64,000 nucleotides of DNA, taken from NCBI GenBank assembly GCA_039024315.1, contig JBCCQN010000002.1, positions 1 through 64,000 of the forward strand, read 5' to 3'. This DNA comes from JBCAWW01 sp039024315. GTDB lineage: Bacteria; Bacteroidota; Bacteroidia; J057. The translations under genes were made by a program, and so were the position numbers. The notes beneath the pieces are model-generated. The model was not told the origin of the DNA, did no database searches, and was given only the letters and a program-made list of their open reading frames with translations. Positions 22,946-31,912 of this stretch are shown here, one piece after another (positions within the stretch are counted from its first letter, which is position 1; each line of letters opens with the position of its first letter).

Positions 22946-25297
22946 TTATAAGCCTCGAGAGACCATCTCCATGAGATAAGCACAAATAATAGCCCCATAG
23001 GTTCCGAGGGCGTAGCCCAATACTGCCATCAAGGCTCCTACAGGCGCCAAAGCAGGACTGAAGGCAGAGGCAACTACGGGTGCAGAGGCTGCTCCACCAA
23101 CATTGGCTTGACTACCGACGGCTACAAAGAAAAATGGCGCTTTGATCAAGCGGGCAACGGTCAATAATAATCCCACGTGGATCAACATCCAAATTAAGCC
23201 CACAAAGAAGACACCAAGATTTTGATATACCTCTAAGATATTCATCTTCATACCAATGGTTGCCACCAAGAAGTAGATAAAGACAGTGGCAATTTTTGAG
23301 GCGCCAGCTCCTTCTAAACGACGAGCACGGGTAAAAGATAACACCAAGCCGATGGTCGTGGCAATTACAATCAACCAGAAGAAGGAAGACATCAGAGAAC
23401 TAAGGCCCCATTCAACCAATTTGCCATTAGGATACATCAGGCTGCCATCGGCATTCAAGACACTCGTCGAGGCCTTATTAATTTCTTGAAATATTGGCGC
23501 TATCCAATCCTTTCCAATATGGGCTACTGCCGTGGCGCCAAAGGCCACGGCCAATAACTTGAAGTAATCCGTAGTACTAGGATTCTTGGAAATACTGGCA
23601 CTGTAAGCTTCGACACGCTCTTTGAGATCATCAATAGCACTGGAATCCGCTCTCAGCCATTTATCGATCTTTTTGGTACGCCCTGCGCCCACTAAAAGGA
23701 AGGCCATCCATATATTGGCTACTACTACATCCACTACCACCATGGCAGAGAATAAGCGTTCGGAAACTCCGTAAATCTCCTTCATAGCCGTCTGATTAGC
23801 ACCACCACCAATCCAACTTCCTGCGATGGTAGACAAGCCTCTCCAAAGTTCTTCGCCTTCTCCTACATCCACGATGCCGGGAAAAAAGTTACCGATCACA
23901 AATAGCGCGATCGGGCCTCCAATCACGATACCCACCGTAGCCGTAAGGAACATAATCAGAGATTTCGAACCTAAGCCTATCAGTCCTTTGAAGTCGATAC
24001 TGATACAAAGCAGTACCAAACAAGCAGGCAGTAAATAGCGGGAAGCAACTGGATTATAGAGACCAGTGGTTTCAGGGTCGATAAGATTTAGCGGCCAATT
24101 GAGTAAGGCGGGGATGAAATAACACAATACAATTGGCGGAATGATTCCGTAAAAGCGCTTCCAACCGGTTCGCTCGCTATTGGCCGTGATAAATACAAAG
24201 GCCAAAACAGCTAGTAATATCCCAAGTACAACTGCATCGTTGGTAAATACAGCTTGGCGTTCCACGGAGGGGAAATGAAAACGCTCTTGGGTCTGTAGCT
24301 CAGGGCCACCACCCCGATTACCACTACCAGAGGCTACATAGAGAGCGTCTTTATGCCTGATCGCTCCAGTACCGTGCCTGCCTTCCAGCATACTGGCGAG
24401 GGTGCGCCAACCAAAAGTTTTCAAGTTAAGGGCCTCCACTTCACTGTGGGCAGGGGTTTGATCAGGAGATTCACCGCCTAAGACTAACAATTCATCTCCC
24501 CAAATGGCATTATAAGTACCTGCCCGCAGGGTGGGTAAATCGTTTGGCAAAGTCGCCCACTCTCCCGTTTTGAAATCATATACATCGATCTCCGCAACGG
24601 GAAATAGCATAGTAGAGTCCGGTGCCCGAGAACGTCTACCTCCGGCCACAAAGAGGCTGTCATGATATACGGAGGACTGAAAATGATCCCTGGCGCGAGG
24701 GGCATCTGCTAATACTCGCCAATTGCCAGTGGCGGGATCATATTCATCTAACCAAGTTTTGTGATCCCCTCGATGGCCATCCTTGATGCCGCAGCTGAGG
24801 TAAAACTTATCTTCATATACCGAAAGCCCCGCCGCACCACGTAATCGATCTGTTGGAATAGAATCTCCTTTAGCCCAAATATCTTTTTGAGGCTCATAGG
24901 TATAAATATGTTCAATCGGGGTTTCTCCTGGATATCGTCCCGTCAAGGCACCCATGATCCAAACCTTATTTTGATAGGAGACCGCTTGAAAATGGTGAAT
25001 CTCTATAGGCGGAGCATTGCCTTCGCGCCACTCTCCTACCCTAGGATCATAAATACTCACTGGCCTAATTCCACGCCCTCCTAACAAGACAAATACTTCT
25101 CCGCATTTGACAAAGGCAGCTTCGTGCCGAGCTACGGGCATACTTCCATCTTGGCTCGCAACCGCTTCCCATTTTCCGGTTTTGGCCAATTGAAGTTCAG
25201 CCTCACTAGGGCTATTGCATGCAAAAAGAAGAAGAAAAGAGGAGAAAATACTCAGCCAAATCTGTGGCTTGAGGTGTGATTTCCCAGTAGCGTACAT
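22946..25297 (-). CDS. Kelch-repeat lipoprotein domain fused to DUF819 membrane transporter-like domain
   Basis: 783 residues from the ATG at 25297, chosen because it opens a lipoprotein-like signal (LLLFAC, candidate lipid cysteine C27); a longer frame to 25468 adds about 57 residues that run into the divergent gene. Residues about 30-370 carry around six Kelch blades (VLLGGRGIR, VWIMGALTGR, FYLSCGIKDGHRGD, LFVAGGRRSR, LLVLGGESPD, LYVASGSGN). Residues about 385-783 are a DUF819-type membrane domain of ten or more helices (WIGGGANQTAMKEI, then VGSQANVGGAASAPVVASAF). DUF819 proteins are putative transporters of unknown substrate. Kelch propellers of the NanM kind epimerise sugars, so a periplasmic sugar enzyme or sensor joined to a carrier is plausible. 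A divergent sugar-type dehydrogenase shares the promoter region. Confidence 0.82.
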   Translation of the reverse strand: MYATGKSHLKPQIWLSIFSSFLLLFACNSPSEAELQLAKTGKWEAVASQDGSMPVARHEAAFVKCGEVFVLLGGRGIRPVSIYDPRVGEWREGNAPPIEIHHFQAVSYQNKVWIMGALTGRYPGETPIEHIYTYEPQKDIWAKGDSIPTDRLRGAAGLSVYEDKFYLSCGIKDGHRGDHKTWLDEYDPATGNWRVLADAPRARDHFQSSVYHDSLFVAGGRRSRAPDSTMLFPVAEIDVYDFKTGEWATLPNDLPTLRAGTYNAIWGDELLVLGGESPDQTPAHSEVEALNLKTFGWRTLASMLEGRHGTGAIRHKDALYVASGSGNRGGGPELQTQERFHFPSVERQAVFTNDAVVLGILLAVLAFVFITANSERTGWKRFYGIIPPIVLCYFIPALLNWPLNLIDPETTGLYNPVASRYLLPACLVLLCISIDFKGLIGLGSKSLIMFLTATVGIVIGGPIALFVIGNFFPGIVDVGEGEELWRGLSTIAGSWIGGGANQTAMKEIYGVSERLFSAMVVVDVVVANIWMAFLLVGAGRTKKIDKWLRADSSAIDDLKERVEAYSASISKNPSTTDYFKLLAVAFGATAVAHIGKDWIAPIFQEINKASTSVLNADGSLMYPNGKLVEWGLSSLMSSFFWLIVIATTIGLVLSFTRARRLEGAGASKIATVFIYFLVATIGMKMNILEVYQNLGVFFVGLIWMLIHVGLLLTVARLIKAPFFFVAVGSQANVGGAASAPVVASAFSPALAPVGALMAVLGYALGTYGAIICAYLMEMVSRGL
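23755..23771 (+). repeat. Minihairpin repeat copy in the Kelch-DUF819 gene (CGGA-AAC-TCCG)
   Basis: AGCGTT leader with a paired but unique four-base stem. Read in frame as part of YGVSERLF. Confidence 0.5.
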
Positions 25298-25362
25298 AGG
25301 ACCTTTAATTTTGAGTGTCGGGAAGATAGGGTTTTCTCTGGAGCTTTTCCTAATTTCCCGCC
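25298..25362. promoter_or_regulatory. Shared divergent upstream region
   Basis: Only 65 bases separate the ATG codons of the Kelch-DUF819 gene (minus) and the Gfo/Idh/MocA gene (plus), so any promoters overlap and the two are likely co-controlled. No clear -33/-7 boxes of the Bacteroidota type were identified. Confidence 0.5.
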
Positions 25363-26343
25363 ATGGAGAAAATACGATGGGGCATATTAGCCACGGGAAA
25401 AATTGCCGGAAAATTTGCCTCCGGTATGTTGACAGTGCCAAATGCCAAATTACAAGCTGTTGGCTCACGGTCCGAAGACAAAGCCAAAACCTTTGCCGAG
25501 CAATACAGGATTGAAACTGTCCATACGACTTATGAAGCTTTGGCCAATGACCCAGAAGTAGATATTATCTATGTAGCCACTCCTCATCCCTATCATCATG
25601 CCAATACTTTGATGTGCTTAGAAGCAGGAAAAGCCGTGCTTTGCGAGAAGCCCATTGCCATCAATGCGCAGCAAACCGTCGAAATGATCGAGAAAGCGCG
25701 AGAAAAGAATGTTTTTTTGATGGAAGCAATGTGGACTCGCTTTTTGCCAGTATGGGTACAGATCAAGACTTGGTTGGACGAAGGCCGTATTGGTGAAATT
25801 AAACAATTACAAGCTGACTTTGCCTTCAAAGGTCCTGATGATATCAACCACCGAGTGCTAAATCCTAATCTTGCAGGGGGAGCCATGTTAGACGTAGGGA
25901 TCTATCCCTTAGCTACCGCCTATCACATCTTTGGTGAAGATCCGGTCCATGCTAGCAGTACAGCTCATATTGGCCAAACTGGCGTAGATGAGCAATCGGC
26001 TTATCTATTGGGCTATGCCAATGGCGCTTTTGCGACCCTAAGCTCAGGGGTGCAGGTGGACTCGCCTCGTCAAGCCGTCATTGTCGGTACGGAGGGAAAG
26101 ATTGTGGTCCCACTATTTTGGAAATCTTCTGAGGTACGGATTGAATATGCCGATGGTCGAGAAGAATATTATCCCTTTCCCTATGAAAGCAGCGGTCTCC
26201 AGTATCAAGCTATCCATGCTATGCAATGCTTAAAAGAGGGCAAGCGAGAGTCGCCTATCATGCCTTGGTCAGAAAGCCTAAGATTGATGCGATTGATGGA
26301 TCGTTTCAGAACAGAATGGGGATTAAAATATCCCGGCGAATAG
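25363..26343 (+). CDS. Gfo/Idh/MocA family dehydrogenase
   Basis: 326 residues. N-terminal Rossmann fold with WGILATGKIAGKFA, the DIIYVATPHPYHHA segment and the signature CEKPIAIN, then the C-terminal alpha/beta domain with GGAMLDVGIYPLATAY, where the aspartate and the following residues form the sugar site. Family members oxidise or reduce sugars and cyclitols with NAD(P). The substrate is unknown. Its divergent partner joins a Kelch propeller to a transporter, which suggests a small sugar-uptake and conversion unit. It ends three bases before the convergent sensor kinase gene. Confidence 0.92.
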   Translation: MEKIRWGILATGKIAGKFASGMLTVPNAKLQAVGSRSEDKAKTFAEQYRIETVHTTYEALANDPEVDIIYVATPHPYHHANTLMCLEAGKAVLCEKPIAINAQQTVEMIEKAREKNVFLMEAMWTRFLPVWVQIKTWLDEGRIGEIKQLQADFAFKGPDDINHRVLNPNLAGGAMLDVGIYPLATAYHIFGEDPVHASSTAHIGQTGVDEQSAYLLGYANGAFATLSSGVQVDSPRQAVIVGTEGKIVVPLFWKSSEVRIEYADGREEYYPFPYESSGLQYQAIHAMQCLKEGKRESPIMPWSESLRLMRLMDRFRTEWGLKYPGE

Positions 26344-26345
26344 TC

Positions 26346-29300
26346 TTAGAGAGTTAGTCTGGCACGAGCCGTTTCTTGGAGGACATTTTTGATCTCTTCT
26401 TGTTTAAAGGGTTTGCTTAGGTAGCCATCCATCCCGCCGGAGATATACTTCTCTCTATCCCCGTCCATCGCATTGGCCGTCAAAGCGACGATGCGAGGTA
26501 AGCGTTCTGCGGGCAGAGAAGCCACTAACTCTTGGGCCGCTGCTAGTCCATCCATAATTGGCATATGGATGTCCATCAAAATCAAGTCAAACTGGCTGCT
26601 TTGGACGGTCTCAACTGCGTCTTTGCCATTAGCGACGATACAAGCATCGTAGCCTAATTTTTCGAGCACCCGCATGATTAGTTTTTGGTTGACGAGATTG
26701 TCTTCGGCCACCAAGATTTTGAGAGGATATTGCTTCGCAAAACGCTTGCCCAAATTGGTAGTAGGAGATGAGTCCTGGGGGGAAATCGCCTTAAGCTTAA
26801 GACTCGCCTGCATTGCCAAGCTCAGAGAGTTACATTTTACGGGTTTGTGAACAATATTCGAGATGCTTTCTTCAGTCGATTTAGATAATTCAAAGCCTTT
26901 GTTGACCAATAAAATCACCGGGCAATCCCCTTTCCAAGCCAAAAAGCTTCTCCATTCACTTTCGGTACGAATACGATCATCAAGGATTATGACATCAGGT
27001 AATTCACTTCCCAAAACCTGAGAAATGCTCGTAAAGCTTTGAGTCTTTATCTCGCGATAGGCAAACCATTCTTTGAGCATTAACTGCCTTGTCTCCATAT
27101 CGGTGATGACATGAACTTTCTTGCCTTTGGGCAATTGGATCATGCGATCCATATCATAAGGAGGCGGGCAGGCTTCAGTTTCGATAGTAAAATAAAAAGT
27201 GGAACCTTTGCGCTCTTCACTCTCGACCCAAATTTTTCCGTTAAACAGATTTACCAATCTTTTGGAAATCGTCAATCCCAGGCCTGTACCCCCATATTTT
27301 CGGGTTGTACTAGAATCTGCCTGTGTAAAGGCATCAAAAAGGCCAGCCTGTTTTTGTATGGGTATGCCGATACCCGTATCCTCAATCGCAAAAACTATTG
27401 CAAAACGTCCCTGATCATTGGGTTGGTTATGCGCCTTAACCCTCAAAGCCACATAGCCGTCTTTGGTAAATTTGAGCGCATTAGATATCAGATTGGACAG
27501 TATTTGTTTGATCCTCAATTCATCACCTAACATACCAAAAGGTAATTTAGGATCGATATAATAGATCAATTCGACCCCACTCGAAGTGGATTGGGCGGCA
27601 AAGAGAGAAATCGTGTCTTCGATCAGTCCACGGAGGAAAATAGGCTCTTGCTCTAGCTCCATATGCCCACTTTCGATTTTGGAGAAGTCCAAGATATCAT
27701 TGATGATGCCAAGCAGGCTTTCAGAGCTTTGTTTGATGGTAGAGATATAATCTTTTTGTTCAGGATTGAGTTCTGTACTTTCGATCAGCTCTGTCATCCC
27801 TAAAACCCCATTCATAGGAGTGCGAATCTCATGGCTCATATTGGCCAAAAAGGATGATTTTACTTTGGCGGTATGGCGGGCGAGCTGGGTGGCTTTGCGG
27901 CCTTTCCAGAAAGCAAACAATAAGACGCACAAAAAGGCTCCAGCCATGATAAATCCAAATAATAGAAAGCGATTATTGGTTTTTTGTTTGAGCAATAGAC
28001 TTTCTTGGGCTTTCTTTTGGGCCAGGAGTTTTTTGGTTTCAGACTCCTTACGGTAGTTTTTGTAGTTTACCTCTGCAAAGCGGATACGATCCGCTTGTTC
28101 GTATTGATTGAGACTATCGCGGTAGCGTTGAGCATTTTGTAGGTGAAAAAGAGAAGACTTTAGCTGGCCCATCTCATTATATATCTCACTCATCTGCCGA
28201 TGAGTTTCTACCATTTGGAAAAAGTTTTGGGGGTTGATGAGCGCCGCTGCAGCTCTAGTTTTTTGTAGTGCCTCTTGTAGCTTAGCATCTTTTTGCAAAA
28301 TATTGGCATATACCATTAAGGTTTCAAAATGGTAATTGGGTCCCTCCACTCCTTGCAAGGCTTGAGAGGCGTTTTCAATCCATTCATAGCTTTTAGGAAC
28401 CGCCCCAGATTTGCTATCGGCCTCCGCCATCGTAGTGTAGATAGAAGCAATCAAAGTGGGAGCCCCTATTTCTTTAGCGATATCCATGGATTCACCAAAG
28501 TACTTATTGGCTTTGGCAAAGCTATCAATAGCCGAATAAAGCTCGCCAATCTCGGCTAAAGTGGAACTTACATTATAAGAATCATCATTTTTTCGAAAAT
28601 GTGCTAAAGCTTCGAGATAGTATCTAAGGGCGGTGGTATTTTTTTCCTGAGAACGATAAGCTTTGCCAATTCCGCCTAAGATCAGGGCTCTACCGTATGG
28701 ATCATCTTTTACATCAGAAAGTGCTAAGGACTCAAAGAAGTAATCCAAGGCACTCGATTCTTTACCTGTTTCCAGAGAGAGTAAGCCTAGATTACAAAGA
28801 TTCATGATCAAACCTGAAGTATCTGGAATGGTACGAAATCTTTGTTCTGCTTGAAAATAAGCCAAAAAGGCCTGTTTTATAGCGCCTTCCTCCGCCGACA
28901 TTGAACCAAGGCCATCAAAAGCATACCCTAAAGCCTCATCATTACCTGCTTTGGTAAAATGATAAATAGCATCTTCGAAGCAGACTTTGGCTAGCGCAAA
29001 GTCATCCAAATACCAGCCATAAAATATCCCATATGACTCGCAAATACTACCTGAGAGAAGGTCTGAATGTAAAATTTGATTGATCGAATCGGCTTTTTGC
29101 AGAACCAGATTGAGGCTATCAGCATTATGAAATTGCAAAAAACTGATCTGAACTAACATATCAATTTGAGCCTCTTGGTCGCCGAGGGCATGATATTCAT
29201 GCCACAAGCTATCCACGACGGAGGCATTGAGATTCATTTTGCTAAAGCCAATCAGCAAAAAAACTATGCAAGCAGCCCACTTTGTAGAAAAAAAGTGCAT
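26346..29300 (-). CDS. TPR-containing hybrid histidine kinase
   Basis: 984 residues. A signal peptide is followed by about eight TPR-like units (residues 40-420), a transmembrane helix (FLLFGFIMAGAFLCVLLFAF, about 445-465), a HisKA domain with ANMSHEIRTPMNGVLG, a HATPase domain (NLISNALKFTKDG, DTGIGI, GTGLGLTISK), then two receiver-like domains. The first (KVHVITDMETRQ, then VIILDDRI) is degenerate, while the second (KILVAEDN, LILMDIHMPIMDG) has the full acidic pocket. This resembles the periplasmic-TPR hybrid kinases common in Bacteroidota. A repeat copy at 26501-26516 lies between the last receiver's helices (LPAERLPR). Output partner unknown. Confidence 0.92.
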   Translation of the reverse strand: MHFFSTKWAACIVFLLIGFSKMNLNASVVDSLWHEYHALGDQEAQIDMLVQISFLQFHNADSLNLVLQKADSINQILHSDLLSGSICESYGIFYGWYLDDFALAKVCFEDAIYHFTKAGNDEALGYAFDGLGSMSAEEGAIKQAFLAYFQAEQRFRTIPDTSGLIMNLCNLGLLSLETGKESSALDYFFESLALSDVKDDPYGRALILGGIGKAYRSQEKNTTALRYYLEALAHFRKNDDSYNVSSTLAEIGELYSAIDSFAKANKYFGESMDIAKEIGAPTLIASIYTTMAEADSKSGAVPKSYEWIENASQALQGVEGPNYHFETLMVYANILQKDAKLQEALQKTRAAAALINPQNFFQMVETHRQMSEIYNEMGQLKSSLFHLQNAQRYRDSLNQYEQADRIRFAEVNYKNYRKESETKKLLAQKKAQESLLLKQKTNNRFLLFGFIMAGAFLCVLLFAFWKGRKATQLARHTAKVKSSFLANMSHEIRTPMNGVLGMTELIESTELNPEQKDYISTIKQSSESLLGIINDILDFSKIESGHMELEQEPIFLRGLIEDTISLFAAQSTSSGVELIYYIDPKLPFGMLGDELRIKQILSNLISNALKFTKDGYVALRVKAHNQPNDQGRFAIVFAIEDTGIGIPIQKQAGLFDAFTQADSSTTRKYGGTGLGLTISKRLVNLFNGKIWVESEERKGSTFYFTIETEACPPPYDMDRMIQLPKGKKVHVITDMETRQLMLKEWFAYREIKTQSFTSISQVLGSELPDVIILDDRIRTESEWRSFLAWKGDCPVILLVNKGFELSKSTEESISNIVHKPVKCNSLSLAMQASLKLKAISPQDSSPTTNLGKRFAKQYPLKILVAEDNLVNQKLIMRVLEKLGYDACIVANGKDAVETVQSSQFDLILMDIHMPIMDGLAAAQELVASLPAERLPRIVALTANAMDGDREKYISGGMDGYLSKPFKQEEIKNVLQETARARLTL
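26501..26516 (+). repeat. Minihairpin repeat copy in the hybrid kinase gene (CTGC-GG-GCAG)
   Basis: AGCGTT leader, CTGC/GCAG stem and a two-base loop. Confidence 0.5.
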
Positions 29301-29381
29301 CGATCAGTATTGAAGTGTCCTAATCAATTCTACATTAATCTGAGTGGCAACTCAATTCATAAACCGCCTACTTCTTACGCC

Positions 29382-30401
29382 TTACAAACCCAACAAAACG
29401 CCTCCCAATCGCTCGATCATCTCAGCAGAAATATTGAGATGAGTCACAAAGCGGATATAGCCTTTACCAAAAGGCGCAGCGAGTATATTTTGTTCGCGCA
29501 AGCGAAACAGCACCGTTTCGACCTCAAAGCGATCAGGATTAGGCTGAAAACAAATGATATTGGTTTCGACGGGTAAAATGTCAGTTACCCAATCACAATC
29601 AGCTAAGATTTTCCCGATAATAGCTGCATGTTGATGGTCTTCGGCTAAGCGTTCCACATGGTGGTCCAAGGCATAAATACCAGCTGCTGCTAGCATGCCC
29701 GCTTGACGCATGCCACCGCCCATCAATTTACGGATACGCAGAGCATCAAAGCGCTCTTCTTCCTTAAAAAGGAGCACAGAACCCACAGGCGCGCCAAGAC
29801 CTTTGGAGAGACAAACCGAAATAGTATCAAAGTATTTGCCGTATTCTTTAGGTGAGTCTCCTGTCGCTACTAACGCATTGAAAAGGCGTGCACCATCGAG
29901 GTGAAGTCGCAGGCTATTTTCACGACAATACATACTGATATTGGCGATTTGGCTCAGCTGATAACAGCTGCCTCCACCTTTGTTAGAGGTATTTTCAAGC
30001 GCTACTAGTGCCGTTCTAGGAAAGTGCTGATCCGCTGGGTTGACCGCAGCACTTACCATATCCACATCTAAGCGCCCAAGATCGCCCTTAAGCAACTTGA
30101 CCGAAGCCAATGAATTAGCTGCAATCCCTCCTCCCTCATAAAGATAGACATGAGCGGTTTCATCGCAAATCACCTGATCTTGGGGACGGGTCGATAAGCG
30201 AATGGCAATCTGATTGCACATGGTACCCGAAGGACAAAACAAAGCTGCGCCGACCCCAAAAAGTCCCGCCATTTTTTCTTGTAAAGCGTTGACAGAGGGG
30301 TCTTCCCCCCAAACATCATCACCAAGTGGGGCTTCCATCATGGCGGCTTTCATCTGAGCAGTAGGCAGGCTAAAGGTATCACTCCTTAAATCAATAGTCA
30401 T
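29382..30401 (-). CDS. ltaE: Low-specificity L-threonine aldolase family enzyme
   Basis: 339 residues from the ATG at 30401 (MTIDLRSDTF), the canonical N-terminus; a frame start at 30425 is less likely. PLP enzyme that cleaves threonine or allo-threonine to glycine and acetaldehyde. Motifs are LRSDT, GDDVWGEDP, FCPSGTMCNQIA, HLDGARLFNA and the PLP lysine K200 in VCLSKGLGAPVG. A monocistronic gene, divergent from the PspC gene. The position of the PLP lysine and DGAR aspartate is normal. Confidence 0.92.
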   Translation of the reverse strand: MTIDLRSDTFSLPTAQMKAAMMEAPLGDDVWGEDPSVNALQEKMAGLFGVGAALFCPSGTMCNQIAIRLSTRPQDQVICDETAHVYLYEGGGIAANSLASVKLLKGDLGRLDVDMVSAAVNPADQHFPRTALVALENTSNKGGGSCYQLSQIANISMYCRENSLRLHLDGARLFNALVATGDSPKEYGKYFDTISVCLSKGLGAPVGSVLLFKEEERFDALRIRKLMGGGMRQAGMLAAAGIYALDHHVERLAEDHQHAAIIGKILADCDWVTDILPVETNIICFQPNPDRFEVETVLFRLREQNILAAPFGKGYIRFVTHLNISAEMIERLGGVLLGL

Positions 30402-30486
30402 AGAAAACGAGTACTTTGGCGACACAAGTTAGCCAAACGTAGAAAATATTTGCAGCCTCAATTGATACTTCCTATTATGCTTGAGC

Positions 30487-30891
30487 ATGAAACGTCTTAT
30501 TCCACCTAAACAGGGCAAATCTAGGGCCAAAGGTTTACGCCTCATTCGCAGTAAAGGTAGTATTACCGGTGTGAGTGCTGGTTTAGCCGAATATTTTGGC
30601 ATTAGTGTACGAAACGTAAGAATCGCCATTGCTGCAGTCACCGGATTCCTTTTTATTACCGGAACCGGCATTTTCAAAATGCTCGGCTTTGCCATTTATG
30701 CCGCTTTAGCAGCTTTTTTGTCAAAGGATGCAAAAAAGGAGAATATCTCTGACAAAGGCCGCCTATTAGAGGTCGAAGAGCGAGAGATAGTAGAGAGTCC
30801 TCAAGAAGAGGCCTTGTTACTATGTCCCAATTGCAATACCGTTTCTAAACCTAATTCCGTCTTTTGCCACGCTTGTGGCACTCGCCTATGA
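30487..30891 (+). CDS. PspC-domain membrane protein with C-terminal zinc ribbon
   Basis: 134 residues from the ATG at 30487. Residues about 20-80 form a PspC-like domain (SKGSITGVSAGLAEYFGISVRNVRIA, then a hydrophobic hairpin FLFITGTGIFKMLGFAIYAALAAFL). A charged linker leads to a four-cysteine zinc ribbon: C113, C116, C127, C130. PspC family members sense envelope stress at the inner membrane. The gene overlaps the next by ATGA, and the next protein ends in the same type of ribbon, so the two probably act together. Confidence 0.87.
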   Translation: MKRLIPPKQGKSRAKGLRLIRSKGSITGVSAGLAEYFGISVRNVRIAIAAVTGFLFITGTGIFKMLGFAIYAALAAFLSKDAKKENISDKGRLLEVEEREIVESPQEEALLLCPNCNTVSKPNSVFCHACGTRL

Positions 30892-31838
30892 ATCGCAAAA
30901 TCCTACGACCACTTTATTCTGCCGAATACGAGCACCCTTTTGACCGTGAAGCTCTCAAACGCCTAGAGCGAACCCGAGGGCTTGAATTACTGACCAATCG
31001 CTTGCTCGACTATGGGCTCGAAAAATACCTGCGTATCAAACACACAGGGGACAATATTCGGATCACCAATAACAATATCCCAGAATTATATGGTATTCTC
31101 TTAGAAGCGTGTAAACTACTCGATCTCAGACAAGTACCAGAGTTATATATCCAACTAGAGGACAAGATCCAATCGTTCACCAGCGGTGAAAAGAAACGGG
31201 TAGTCGTCATCAGCAGTGGCGCCGTAGATCTTTTGACCAGACCCGAACTGCTCTTTTTGATAGGCCGAGAATTGGGCCATATTAAGAGTAATCATGTCTT
31301 TTACCGCATGATGGCCGATTCATTGCAAATCGTTTCTCAATTGATTAGCGATGTCACGCTCGGCCTTGGCAACTTGCTCTCAATGCCGATCCAAGTAGCA
31401 TTGATGTATTGGTACCGGATGTCCGAGTTTACCGCCGATAGAGCAGGTTTATTGGCTTGCCAAGATCCCGATGTTGCGGGAGAAGCTTTTATCAAAATAG
31501 CGGGTTTACCCCAAAAGTATCACGGCAGGGTTACGGTCAAGGATTTGCGCGATCAGGCCAAAGATTTTGAAGACTTACAAGAAAGTAACTTTGACAAGCT
31601 GATCCGTTTTGCCGCTGGCTATGAAGATCCTCAACCCTTTACCATTATCCGCGCCGCAGAACTCTTTAAATGGGTCCAAAGAGGAGATTATGACAGCATC
31701 CTTGAAAATAAAGCCGCTAAAATTAGGGCTGAACTCAATAATTGCTGGAACTGTGGCTCCCCCTTTAGTAAGGATGAAAAATTTTGTCGCCAATGTGGGG
31801 TTGAGCTAGCCAAGCCTCAATCGGGTATTGAAGGCTAA
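30888..31838 (+). CDS. M48-like metallopeptidase with altered HExxH and zinc ribbon
   Basis: 316 residues from the ATG at 30888 (ATGA overlap); a frame start at 30864 is inside the previous gene. The fold matches M48/Ste24-like proteins: VVVISSGAVDLLTRPELLFLIGRELGHIKSNH and the third-ligand helix MSEFTADRAGLLA (E180). The usual HExxH is R127-E-L-G-H131, so the first zinc-binding histidine is replaced by arginine. A C-terminal zinc ribbon has C286, C289, C300, C303. Hydrophobic helices follow the motif (LISDVTLGLGNLLSMPIQVALMYW). With one ligand missing the protein may be an inactive scaffold, or may use a different ligand. Confidence 0.82.
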   Translation: MNRKILRPLYSAEYEHPFDREALKRLERTRGLELLTNRLLDYGLEKYLRIKHTGDNIRITNNNIPELYGILLEACKLLDLRQVPELYIQLEDKIQSFTSGEKKRVVVISSGAVDLLTRPELLFLIGRELGHIKSNHVFYRMMADSLQIVSQLISDVTLGLGNLLSMPIQVALMYWYRMSEFTADRAGLLACQDPDVAGEAFIKIAGLPQKYHGRVTVKDLRDQAKDFEDLQESNFDKLIRFAAGYEDPQPFTIIRAAELFKWVQRGDYDSILENKAAKIRAELNNCWNCGSPFSKDEKFCRQCGVELAKPQSGIEG

Positions 31839-31849
31839 GCAAACAATAA

Positions 31850-31879
31850 AGCCGCAAAGAGAATCATCTCCCTGCGGCT
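31850..31879. terminator. Bidirectional terminator-like hairpin
   Basis: AGCCGCA (31850-31856) pairs with TGCGGCT (31873-31879), with an inner GAGA/TCTC stem. It sits between two convergent genes (stops at 31838 and 31913). No strong T-run. Confidence 0.6.
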
Positions 31880-31912
31880 GCCAGTCACTTGGCCTACAGT
31901 TAATTGGTTGTA

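Noticed and set aside
25298..25468. Long N-terminal extension of the Kelch-DUF819 gene to 25468
   Set aside because: It crosses the start of the divergent dehydrogenase gene, and the lipoprotein-like signal begins at 25297.
29646..29665. Additional minihairpin copy (CCAC-ATG-GTGG) in the threonine aldolase gene
   Set aside because: The stem pairs, but the loop is off type and an ERL codon set alone can give the leader, so chance is likely.
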